Assembly: GCA_015680685.1 (NCBI GenBank)
Contig: MNCI01034636.1
Location: 682,829-746,828 of the forward strand
Length of the DNA: 64,000 nt
From: Gnetum montanum
Taxonomy: Eukaryota; Streptophyta; Gnetopsida; Gnetales; Gnetaceae
Direction of reading: 5' to 3'
Positions 55,218 through 64,000 of this stretch are shown here, in pieces. The translations under genes and the position numbers were made by a program. Under the pieces are notes generated by a model. That model was not told the DNA's origin. It saw only the letters and a program-made list of their open reading frames with translations, and did no database searches. Within the stretch, counting starts at the first letter, position 1. Each line of letters begins with the position of its first letter.

Positions 55218-58196
55218 TTGAAGGGCAAGGTTCCCCACGTCATTAGTGAAATAGGAGAAGAGGAACCCCTCACGATGGGTTTCTTAGAAAATGATGTTCC
55301 TCCTCCTCACTCTAGTGAAGAGGTTAGGCATCAGGGCCTTAGATCAACGATACATATTCCAGGCTCTGATCCCCGTGAGCACCAGCTGTTCACGGCAGGA
55401 ACAATCACTCGCACTAATGACGGACTCGTTGATCGTCGCAACGATCGGGGCCGAAGCAGCCGAAGAGAAGGCAAGAAACATCACCATGGTGATGGATCCC
55501 CTTCTTCTTCCCCTTCATCACATCATTCACCCTCTCCTTCCACATCTGGGCGCAGCCACCATGAGCATAACGCGGAAAGTAAAGGTAGAAGAGATGAAAT
55601 GCCTCGACAAGAAGGTCGAGAGGAGTTAGGACAAGGACAAGGACGTAGGGAGAATAGGGAACCACAACGTAGACATCACAGACGTCATGAAAGAGATGAT
55701 CATGACGAACCCCTATTCGCAACCCGAAGTATGCTTGACATTAGAGAGGCAGTTAGGATTCCCACAAGGCATTTGAAAGACAGTAGGATCAAGCGTTTGG
55801 ATATAAATAATATCCCACGTTTTGAAGGGGGATACAACGCTGATCCTCAACATCATTTACAGGCATTCCACGACGCCTGTGCCTTGCAGAACATAGACAA
55901 TGAGTGGCAGAAACTCAAGTTGTTCCCAAGGACACTCACTAAAGAAGCGGAAAGCTGGTACCGGTCCTTAGAACCGGAAACCATCAGGAGGTGGAGTACG
56001 ATGCTCGAATTGTTCAACAACAAATATCAAACGTACTCCAGAGTGTCTAACTTGCGTAAGCAGATCCAAGGCTGGAAACAAGGAGCTCATGAATCCTTGG
56101 ATGCTGCCATGGCCCGTTACTACACATTGCTACATCGTTGCCCGGGCCATGGGTACGCTAAGCGGGATCAACTTCGCCACCTCGTGGATGGGCTACGAAA
56201 TGAAACGAGAAGAACTCTTGGGACTTACGCCCAAGGGAGACTCTCCCAACTAAGAGCCCATGAAGTTGAAGTATTGTTGGAACAAGTAGCGCAAGAAGAG
56301 GGTGAGCTACGGAAAAGAGAAAGTGCGGAGGAATACAACCGTGATCCCTCCCTTCGTAAGAAGGGAGTGAAATTCTGTGATGAGGAGGATGAGTCACCAC
56401 TCGAAGAGTTGGTGAACAGGAAAACTGTGCCGATCCAAAAGTTAACAACGGAGGTATCGGCTAAGGTAGACCAAATGTGGGATTCCTTAGACTCACGAAT
56501 AGAAACAGTTTTGAAAATCGTAGAAGAGTCTAAGGATGAGCAAAGTAGTGATAAAAGCAAAAACATGCGGAGAAACTTTAACCCTGCACATAACAAGGGT
56601 AAGGGAAAAATCTCTAACTCCGATGAGGCTGAAAATTCTGATTCAGACAATGACGGTGGATGTGAGGTCTGCTACTATGACCATCCTAAGGGATGTTGTC
56701 CAATCATCTCACATCTGCAGGAGTCTGGGGTGTATGCATTAAACCCAAGACTTAATCAACGGCAAACACCCAGAAGGTTACCTTATCCACAAGGTAACCC
56801 GAGGCAGTTCCACCAACCCTTGACGTATTATCCAAGTGGAACACCTCCGCAGCCCATCGAGCAACATCAGCAGTGGCAATACCCACAGTCATGGGGGATG
56901 CCACAGCCAACACATCGATACCCTTACCGGCAGCCTGATCCTTATGGTTATTATGTGCAGCAGCCAGTTTCTCCAGGTGACGCTATGAGTCACACTCCAC
57001 GCCGTCACTACTACGCTCGGGAGTACTTCAGAAGGACTCCTTCTCCTCCGGGAGACATTCCACATTCTGTCCATCCTCTAACTCCACCCGCACCTTTTCC
57101 TCAAGTAGTTCCCATAACACCTCCTGCTCCAACAATGCAAGGGGAATTACCTACCCAACCGCAGCAACGTCACGCCGCGAGATCTGTAAATATTCAGAGT
57201 GTAAATATCCAACCGGACACTAGTTCTGGCGATAACTGTACAAAAAGGAGACCCTTTTTCAGAACTAGGAGCCCGGATAGGCTCTCGCAACAACAAGCGG
57301 ACGGGTATATGTATAGGCCTCTAACTACTAACACTTCGGAGCACCCTTCAGTCCAAGGGAATGTAACGCATACGGTTATGCTAACACATACCGTAACTGA
57401 CTGGATCAAGGTAGGCCACCTTCCCAGGAAACTAACTGATCCTGGGAGTCCCTTTATTCATTTGCAGATCGCTGGGAATGCACCACATCGAGCTCTTCTT
57501 GACTCAGGTTCCGGAGTCAACTTAATTTCGCGAAAGATGTATCACGCCTGGAACCTGCCCCAACTTAAGAAGAGCAACATCCAACTAGAGCTGGCAGACC
57601 AGTCCATCACTATTCCCTTGGGTTTGGTGGAGGACGTTATCACCACTGTGTGTGGTTGGTCCTACCCAGCGGATTTCCTAGTGATCGATGTTAACAACAA
57701 CGAAGGGGACTTCCCAATTATAATGGGAAGGGCATGGCTAAGCACAGTAGATGCATGCCTTAGGATCCGTGATCTTTCCTTGGAAATCTCCAAGATAAAC
57801 ATATGTGGAAAGATCGAGAAGAGGATAGTTCCATGCATCACATACAGTGATTCATCGGGTGATGACACGGAGGAAATGTCTCCATGTCACAGGTGTGCCC
57901 AGGAAACTCTGCAACAAAGATGCCTGTATGTAGCAACCACACAAGAAGTAGTAGACACCCCGTGGTTGACAGCTTCTCATAAGAGCAAACAAATATGCAT
58001 GGAACGAACTGAGGCAACTCATGCCAACAACCGTGGCATAGACACATTGGAACGTGAGCGTCGCCAACTTCCAACCCTGAATTTAAGATCATCAATTGGG
58101 AGAAGTTGGGCACTGCTTAGAAATTCAAATAGGCGCTCACTACTTCGGATCTCTCCCTCACAACTCAGTCATGGGGGAGATGGCCACCTATGCTAA
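55218..58196 (+). CDS. gag-protease polyprotein of non-autonomous element A
   Basis: An open frame of 992 codons counted from 55218 (TTG; open from 55128; first ATG 55275). Residues about 60-170 are basic, Ser/His/Arg-rich. 170-370 are the retrotrans_gag core (RFEGGYNADPQHHLQAFHDAC, AESWYRSLEPETIRRW, CPGHGYAKRDQLRHLVDGL). At 482-494 lies a zinc-knuckle-like CEVCYYDHPKGCC. 530-740 are Pro/Gln/Tyr-rich. The protease follows at 758-880 (LLDSGSGVNLI with Asp762; FPIIMGRAWLSTVDACL). The last 25 residues or so come from the end of integrase (SQLSHGGDGHLC). Gag would form the particle and the protease would mature it; RT and integrase would have to come from a relative such as D. Confidence 0.85.
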   Translation: MKGKVPHVISEIGEEEPLTMGFLENDVPPPHSSEEVRHQGLRSTIHIPGSDPREHQLFTAGTITRTNDGLVDRRNDRGRSSRREGKKHHHGDGSPSSSPSSHHSPSPSTSGRSHHEHNAESKGRRDEMPRQEGREELGQGQGRRENREPQRRHHRRHERDDHDEPLFATRSMLDIREAVRIPTRHLKDSRIKRLDINNIPRFEGGYNADPQHHLQAFHDACALQNIDNEWQKLKLFPRTLTKEAESWYRSLEPETIRRWSTMLELFNNKYQTYSRVSNLRKQIQGWKQGAHESLDAAMARYYTLLHRCPGHGYAKRDQLRHLVDGLRNETRRTLGTYAQGRLSQLRAHEVEVLLEQVAQEEGELRKRESAEEYNRDPSLRKKGVKFCDEEDESPLEELVNRKTVPIQKLTTEVSAKVDQMWDSLDSRIETVLKIVEESKDEQSSDKSKNMRRNFNPAHNKGKGKISNSDEAENSDSDNDGGCEVCYYDHPKGCCPIISHLQESGVYALNPRLNQRQTPRRLPYPQGNPRQFHQPLTYYPSGTPPQPIEQHQQWQYPQSWGMPQPTHRYPYRQPDPYGYYVQQPVSPGDAMSHTPRRHYYAREYFRRTPSPPGDIPHSVHPLTPPAPFPQVVPITPPAPTMQGELPTQPQQRHAARSVNIQSVNIQPDTSSGDNCTKRRPFFRTRSPDRLSQQQADGYMYRPLTTNTSEHPSVQGNVTHTVMLTHTVTDWIKVGHLPRKLTDPGSPFIHLQIAGNAPHRALLDSGSGVNLISRKMYHAWNLPQLKKSNIQLELADQSITIPLGLVEDVITTVCGWSYPADFLVIDVNNNEGDFPIIMGRAWLSTVDACLRIRDLSLEISKINICGKIEKRIVPCITYSDSSGDDTEEMSPCHRCAQETLQQRCLYVATTQEVVDTPWLTASHKSKQICMERTEATHANNRGIDTLERERRQLPTLNLRSSIGRSWALLRNSNRRSLLRISPSQLSHGGDGHLC
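58166..58180 (+). other. PPT-like motif at the end of the gag-protease ORF (element A)
   Basis: CAGTCATGGGGGAGA, nearly identical to the polypurine tract before the 3' LTR (60202-60217). Equivalents lie at 18183 in B and 37188 in D. Confidence 0.5.
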
Positions 58197-59835
58197 TCAT
58201 ATGGGGCCCTCAGTTCTTTTTCAGTTTTTGTTTTACACGTTTTTGTTTTACAACGTTTTTGTTTTTCACATTTTTGTTTTACAATTTCTTTAACTTTTCT
58301 AATTTTTGTTTTACAACTTTCTTTAACTTTTCTTGTTTTTGTTTTACAACATCGTTATATTTTTCTATCTTTTTGTGTGTGTGTGTGTGTGTGTCATCCA
58401 TCATGTAAATTCGTCACCCAATAAGTGTTCGGGCCGATGGGATGAACTGTTTTTCATTAATTGCTAATGTTTGGTTTTTACCTTTAAGTTACATTGTTGA
58501 TACTAAGGTATGTTCTTTTGATATGGCAGGCAATGAGATCACTTCATCCATCCATCCATCAAGTCTATGGTTTCCCTTGGCTTGGAAATGTACAGTTCCC
58601 TTCCAATAAGAACTTTAACGAACCAGTGACTGGGCATTTCTCAAACTAAGGAAGGACTCAAGGATTTGAAAAGGGTGTGACTTCAAGGGAACTTGGTGCT
58701 CTTGTGTTGGTCATTCACTTGGGTGCTTGGATGTTTTCTTCTTGGGTTTTCTTACCGTTCCGATGTAACCCAATAATCGGAAGCTGAGACAATAAAAATA
58801 AAGAAGTCTTTGCATGGTGTGGTCCCCACGCATAAAAACACAAAACAAAAAAAAGAAGAAAAAAAATGGAAAAACAGAAAAAAGAGAAGAAGAAAAAGCT
58901 AAAAAGCTAAAAGTGAGGATTCAAAGCACACCCCTTAGACGAAATAAAATTTGGGCTGCAAGCACTGGTTATGGAACCAAAGTGTTCCCTCTAACTAAGG
59001 CCCTTCTCGCTTCCCATTCTCTCTGTTGTTTCGTCGGAATGGTGGTGGCTTCTCGAAGTTGCATCCTTGTTACCCAAGTGGATGATTTAACCAACTGCAT
59101 TGATGCGAAGTCACTGGAAGTGGTTGGTTTGAGGCCAGAGTTGGAATGAGATTCGCCAAGTCACATTAATCATGAAACACACAAGGGGCTGTACACCACC
59201 TTGTTCTTGGGATTCCATTCCACTTCTCTTCTTCCCATCCTTCTCTCCATTGTTCACCTCATTGCCGGTTGTATCATTGTATATACTTTGGTTGATGCTT
59301 TGTTTTCTTTTTGGTAAATTCTTCCGGTTAAGACTTTAACTCTTGTTTCCAAAGGACATTCCCCGAGCCTACGGACTCTTTGAATGTGGGATTGTCAGGG
59401 CATTAAGGGCATGAGCCTGCTTTGGGGAGGACCCACTGACATTCCTATTTGGAACATTAGTTAACTTCTTTTCCTTAACGTTTTGCAATTAATTAACATT
59501 TTTGTTCATTTCCATCATGACATCCTTTTTATCGATGCCATAGTTGTCCCTTTTTACCTATCATTCCTATTCCTTTTCTCTCTCCATTCTAACGCTACCG
59601 GAGGTTCGCGATTAGTCATGGGGGTACGGGGCCTGATTTTTCGATTTTTATCCTAAGCCCCGGATTTTTTCGTTTTTCTTCCTTACCCCTATACCTTCGG
59701 TAGTCATCATCTATATTTTCCCAGATCCATATCAGCCATACCACACCTTAGCCAGTGAGCCTAAACCGAAGCAAGGTATGCTTTACTTAATGATTCAATT
59801 ACCCTTGCTAATATATGATGGTGTTGTGTGTGCAG
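58197..59835 (+). other. 3' non-coding region of element A
   Basis: T-rich repeats of TTTTTGTTTTACAAC (58214-58345), a GT dinucleotide run (58375-58394), then the hairpin 58816-58932. A conserved block with GAGCCTACGGACTCTTTG and CTGCTTTGGGGAGGACCCACTG lies at 59355-59440, and a second PPT-like TTAGTCATGGGGGTA at 59612-59626. No coding capacity of its own. Confidence 0.7.
58816..58932 (+). ncRNA. Conserved 3' UTR hairpin with A-rich loop (element A)
   Basis: 5' arm GGTGTGGTCCCCAC, 3' arm GTGAGGATTCAAAGCACACC, with an 83-base loop almost entirely of A and AAG words. GGTGTG pairs with CACACC; TCC(C)CAC pairs with GTGAGGA with one mismatch. Flanking TCTTTGCAT and CCTTAGAC are also conserved in B and D. 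Confidence 0.55.
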
Positions 59836-60042
59836 ATGGCAATCATACAACAACAGAATGGATCTGGAGCAGACACTTGGAATGGAGCAGCGCTGAAGCA
59901 GCATGCAAGGAGTGGAATTGATAATGCGCTTACAGATGGACAACGAAAGGCGCAATCTAGGCGTTGGCAGCAACAAGACTCTTCTCTTTTCTTCTCTTCT
60001 ATTCTCTCTCCTCTTTTCTCTCAGCTGCCAACTGTGGCCTGA
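59836..60042 (+). CDS. Short ORF at the ORF3 position (element A)
   Basis: 68 codons from ATG 59836, which follows a splice-acceptor-like TTGTGTGTGCAG without a gap. Gln-rich at first, then Ser/Phe/Leu-rich. No similarity to the ORF3 of D beyond the first two residues. The position and the splice-like start suggest a shrunken ORF3, but this is inference. Confidence 0.35.
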   Translation: MAIIQQQNGSGADTWNGAALKQHARSGIDNALTDGQRKAQSRRWQQQDSSLFFSSILSPLFSQLPTVA

Positions 60043-60056
60043 TGTCATTGTAATAA

Positions 60057-60084
60057 GGTGTTCACCCATGTTGTCATGAACACC
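60057..60084 (+). ncRNA. Short conserved hairpin before the 3' LTR (element A)
   Basis: GGTGTTCA (60057-60064) and TGAACACC (60077-60084) form an 8-bp stem with a 12-base loop, followed by AGTTTTTG. The stem is identical to that in D at 42052-42077; the loops differ. Confidence 0.45.
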
Positions 60085-60201
60085 AGTTTTTGTCAAGTCT
60101 TGTAATAAAGACCGTTCACATGTCATCCCATTAGTTCCATTTTCCCTAATAATCCCATACCTACCTGATATCATTGTAAGGAACTCGAGGACGAGTTTTC
60201 A

Positions 60202-60217
60202 TTCAGTCATGGGGGTA
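60202..60217 (+). other. Polypurine tract (element A)
   Basis: TTCAGTCATGGGGGTA abuts the 3' LTR. Confidence 0.8.
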
Positions 60218-61287
60218 TGATGAGACGCGGTTTTCACTAGGCCGCGATATCGCGTACGCGATATCGCGGCCGACGCGATATCGCGTCTTCTCCTGCGATA
60301 TCGCGTACGCGATATCGCGTCCCGCCGCCATATCTATAAATAAGAGGCGGCACTCCCTTCATTTCCCAATCCTGGCTAGTGTAGCGAAGCTCTGGCAGAT
60401 TGATCACTCCAGAGTTAGAATTTTTCCCCATGTGCCCGCAGTAGGAGTCCTAGAGTGAACGGCTCTTTATTCGAGCAGCTTGTAACCTGAACCCAAGTTG
60501 TGTACGGCAATAAAGACGAACTTGTTTGGATAAACCTTGCAGCACGTGGTTTCATTTATTGCTTTATTTCCTGCTTTCCTAGTGCGTTCAAGTACGACTT
60601 GATTACGAGCGTCTACGGACGTGTACGGCTAGTCAAGGAATCGGCTGCTTGACGCAATGCATGAGTACGACTCAATTACGAGCATTGGATGCTTGGTAAC
60701 CCAGTAGCGTATTCCAGGATTCTGCGCTTGGTAACTCCCGGGTCTGATGTGTACGGCTAGTTGAGGAATCGGCTGCTCATTGCTAGGCTAGATCGTGTGA
60801 TAAGTACGACTTAGTTACGAGCACCCACGGGTGTGTACGGCTGGCTAAGGAATCGGCTGCTTATCACACGTAGGCTAAATAGGTGCCTCAGTACGACCAC
60901 TTCGAGCACTTGCGTTACGTGTGGTGATCCCAGTAACGATTAGCGTTTGGTAAGCTGCAGTTGCATAGTTCAGGGTGTGTCCGGTAAGTGGGAACGGATG
61001 CTGACGCTAGTTAATTTAGACTTAGATCTTAGTTAGAGTTAGCTTAGTTTCTCAACCCTTTCTCCTGGTAGCATAGAAGATAAGCCGAAAATACCAAAAA
61101 AATCACATACCTCAGACTTGCTTAACCATACACCATGACACATACAAGCAAGCCTGGGAAGACAACGAACGATTAACCCCAAGTGTTTCTTGTGGCGTTA
61201 AGGCATTTAGTCTGCGGAGTTCGACCGGATCGCGCGTGTATGCTCGTATTCGTATGGTTGAGTGTAGGGGTACCTCGCCACTCATCA
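60218..61287 (+). repeat. 3' LTR of element A
   Basis: 1070 bp, TGATGAG ... CTCATCA. It has five CGCGATATCGCG-type palindromes (60243-60319, the fourth with one mismatch), TATA at 60334 and AATAAA at 60509. Otherwise almost identical to the 5' LTR. Confidence 0.93.
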
Positions 61288-61292
61288 CCTTG

Positions 61293-62272
61293 CTATGACT
61301 AGTTCATAGTCCCTTGAAAATATGATTAGTTGTGATCCTTAATGCCTTACATTAGTAATGAGGGTAGAAATTTGAATTGAAGGTTGACATGGTTATAAGT
61401 TGACTTTGATTTGCATGAGCATGTAGTGAGTGGTTGTAGCTTCTTATAGCCCACAAACCATGAACTATGCTTTCTAGGCTAAATGCCTCTATTTCATTTT
61501 GGCTACAACTAACTACAAATCATAATGGACTTGTAGTTTGGTTTAGAATTAGCTATGATTGGTCTTGACTCATAGAAACTTGCATCTACCTATCCAAACC
61601 TAAAATATATACCAAAATAGTAATGTCCCCATTCCCAAATGATGCTACTGCATAACAAAGATGGTGCCTCTTCATAAAAAGTGTTTTCATTATTGTAACA
61701 AGACCTGAAAGGGCAGTTGTAATTGAGACCTAAAAGGGTGCATTATAATAATAGACATGTCTCTTGAGGTAACCTTTGGGGGTTTGACCTAAGGCGTTTA
61801 TACTTGGGCTTAGAGGTTGCACCAGCATGGAGTGGTAGAGTCGGTATAAACAAGTCATAGAAGTTGGATGAAGTGGGATAGGAAGCGTATTGGCCATCCC
61901 TTCTAGTTGGCTAATAGGCCTACCCATGGTGGCACTATTGGATTGCCTCTAAGGGAATAGATGCCAATGGTAGAAAACTCCAAGGAACACTCTCAAAGCA
62001 TGATCTAGATACACTATGCCATATCAATAAAGCATTCTTTTCTTTCTCTTTTTGCATTTTTCCTATTATTTTCTTTATTCATAATGTCTAATATAACGTA
62101 TATTTTACATTTGCCATGACATTCGGGGATGGGATGTCACAAAAACACCTCATAATCATACCAAACTGATACACTATATTCCTAATGATTCTTAAGATAC
62201 ATTAAGAATTTCAAATATATTAGAAAGTTAGGGTAATGTCCTCATCATTTTTCTCTTCCCTTAAAAGATACT
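61293..62272. other. Non-coding DNA, possible older LTR
   Basis: No ORF of interest. On the minus strand TGTGACATCCCATCCCC begins at 62141, a form common at LTR starts of plant gypsy elements, but no matching end was found. Confidence 0.3.
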
Positions 62273-63154
62273 TGTTAGTGAGCGAAAAGTGTCCCCTATG
62301 GCTAACCATACAAATCGTAAATGTTTGCAACTGACTTGATCATAATTTATGGAATGGAATAGTAGAGTATTTAAATCATTAGATGTGATTGTAGGTTGCT
62401 ATATTTCCAATAACACTTGTGATGTTTCTTAACTCATATAGTTAAGTATAATTGAGGCATATTATTAATGTTGATGGATCATGATTAAAATATTATTAAA
62501 ATATTAAAATTTAATTCATTTTAATCTAAGTATAATAAAAAATTCTAGTTTATTCTAGAATAATGAGTATCCATTCCCACTTATAGTACATGTCCTAAAC
62601 ACATATATTTACTATTGGGATTATCAAATGTAGCATTGTTAGAATAACTAAGTGTTAAGATTACTAAGCTACTTAGCAACCATATGTTACACTTGAAGTG
62701 ATCATGCTCAACCCACCATATTTTAGTATGCAATGGAAATGTAAAAATATTATTTTTAGTACCTAAAAAAGTTAAACATTAAGCTAAGTACATGGAAAAT
62801 AAATTACGAGTAAAAACTTTTTTTATGCTAGGTTAAAATTTTGCAATGGAGTGAAACAATCTTGATTTTTATTGTCATTTATGACTTGTATTTAGGTATA
62901 GTGCACTTGAATAAAGAATCTATACAATTACTTTACACCCTATTGCAAGCACTATTTGGCTAATACTAACTTGTATGAATTTTAGTAATTAGGTAGGTGG
63001 GTTCATTTATATAGGCATTTATGATTATTCCATTAATGGTAATGCATCAACATAGTCTTGTGTATGTTGATGCTAATGTATCAACATAGCTACATTGATG
63101 TGACCAACTAAAAGGCTATTTATCATACACTCATGACTAACTAAAAACTCATCA
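62273..63154 (-). repeat. Minus-strand LTR of the E/Athila-like clan
   Basis: The plus strand starts TGTTAGTGAGCG and ends ACTCATCA; on the minus strand this is TGATGAGT ... CTAACA. It aligns along its length with the LTRs of E, with a TATA-like TATATAAATG (minus, about 63004) and ATGCATCAACA-type words near 63040-63090. No primer site or gag is recognisable on its left, and the flanks do not match (ATACT, TTGAG), so it is a solo or rearranged LTR. Confidence 0.5.
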
Positions 63155-64000
63155 TTGAGTTGAAAAAAATTGGGATGAAGTTTGTTTAAATGTAAGAGTG
63201 AACTTAATCAAAAGACTGACTGATACAACTTAAATTAGACTCGAGTGTTACAGTACAAGATTTATTTGAGTACCAATAATTGACAAAATGACAAAATTTA
63301 GATACACTATCCTTATAAAAACTATTTATAGTTACAAAAAAAGCCAAGACATATGCTATATGTGGTGCCTTGCGGTGATGACTTCTCATGCCTTACTAAC
63401 TTTAGTGGCTATTCTACTACTATTTCTATTACACTATTCTAGCAAAATCCTTTGATTAAAGCTCTCATGTTCTTTTCCTTTGTTTCAAGGTCATGGATGG
63501 TCTAGGCTAATTTACATTGACTTGATATTATTGAAACCTTCCAAGAATAAGATAGAGATGGAAACATGTCATGAGTGTTAACAAATCAAGCCACAAAATG
63601 TACGCATTCAATGTTTAACACCTTAACTTTGGCTTTTAAGTCTTGGTAGACTTTTGTTCTTTTAGTTAGGTTCTTAATAACATCTATTAAAACACACAAT
63701 GGAATAAAAAAAAAAGAGAGAGGGTATGAATACAAGATAAAGGCTAGAAAAATTAATACATCAAGGGTTTAAATCAAAAAATTTAGCAGCTAGGATGGGG
63801 TATATAGAATTGAGGCATTAAGAGTATGAGCAAGCTTCTAACTTCTTAGATGGTTTCAAGAGTTAGTATCAGCAAGAGCTTATATTCTATGAGTTTCAAA
63901 TATAGGACAAGACTTTTAAATTGGCTCTTAAGTCTAAGAAGAAGATTTATGACTATAAAAAAGGTCCAAATACATCTAAGGACAAAGAATCCAAAACCTA
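63155..64000. other. Non-coding DNA, nothing recognised
   Basis: AT-rich sequence with chance ORFs only. No LTR, RNA gene or protein motif could be supported. Confidence 0.35.

Larger units (their letters stand above)
53702..61287 (+). mobile_element. Young non-autonomous Athila-like retrotransposon A (gag-protease only)
   Basis: 7.6 kb. LTRs 53702-54706 and 60218-61287; target duplication CCTTG at 53697-53701 and 61288-61292; tRNA-Asp primer site; gag-protease ORF; long 3' non-coding region; polypurine tract. Compared with B and D, all of RT, RNase H and most of integrase is missing: the protease part joins the last codons of pol in frame at about 58130. By eye the LTRs differ by about a dozen substitutions plus one 65-bp length change, so the insertion is recent. 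Confidence 0.92.

Noticed and set aside
59761-60174. 137-codon minus-strand ORF in element A
   Set aside because: It crosses the 3' region and the conserved hairpin on the opposite strand; no domain and no equivalent in D.
63840-63900. Possible copia primer site (TTAGTATCAGCAAGAGC)
   Set aside because: Several mismatches to TGGTATCAGAGC and no LTR or gag next to it in the window.

Overview
The window is plant repeat DNA with no recognisable host gene. It suggests a seed plant with a large genome in which old insertions persist, and a gymnosperm is possible, but that is inference. The evidence is that the Ty3/gypsy elements belong to the plant-specific Athila and Tat lineages (tRNA-Asp primer site in the Athila-like ones, DLG-type protease, matching RT and gag signatures). 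There are also copia, LINE and tRNA-derived SINE remnants, and TTTAGGG-type heptamers in a fold-back repeat.

Layout. 1-1350: minus-strand end of an Athila-like element (G). 1351-4700: AT-rich DNA with an old LTR remnant. 4738-6378: a 1.6 kb palindrome whose ends are arrays of a 25-bp telomere-like unit. 6750-8040: two degenerate tandem arrays. 9730-10085: LINE ORF1 remnant. 10470-10601: SINE. 10650-51092: an old minus-strand Athila-like element (E), recognised by matching target duplications (CACAT) outside two diverged LTRs. Nested inside E are B (from 11138, Athila-like, broken gag-pro-pol), C (19630-29815, Tat-like, no pol, three LTRs in a row, inserted in B), D (29999-43125, Athila-like, gag-pro-pol plus a third ORF, TSD CCATC) and F (about 43400-46880, copia gag and LTR, minus strand). 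51250-52440: SINEs and a LINE RT fragment. 53702-61287: element A, the youngest insertion (TSD CCTTG, near-identical LTRs), which has lost RT, RNase H and integrase but keeps a 992-codon open gag-protease frame. 62273-63154: another minus-strand LTR of the same clan.

How the parts relate. A, B, D, E and G share one plan: LTRs TGATGAG...CTCATCA, a tRNA-Asp-type primer site, gag with an unusual zinc knuckle, protease, then RT, RNase H and integrase (lost in A). In A, B and D these are followed by a long 3' non-coding region. That region is not random. It contains a conserved box, A-rich loop, box hairpin with apparent compensatory changes (four instances), a second short hairpin before the 3' LTR, and up to three copies of the polypurine-tract motif. 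In D a single-frame ORF3 of about 951 codons begins right after a splice-acceptor-like sequence. A has a short relic ORF at the same place.

Most coding frames in B, C, D, E, F and G are broken by stops. The elements differ clearly in age (A youngest, then D, then B/C, then E), so the window is a readable record of successive insertions, deletions and recombination. All identities and alignments were judged by eye; no search was run.
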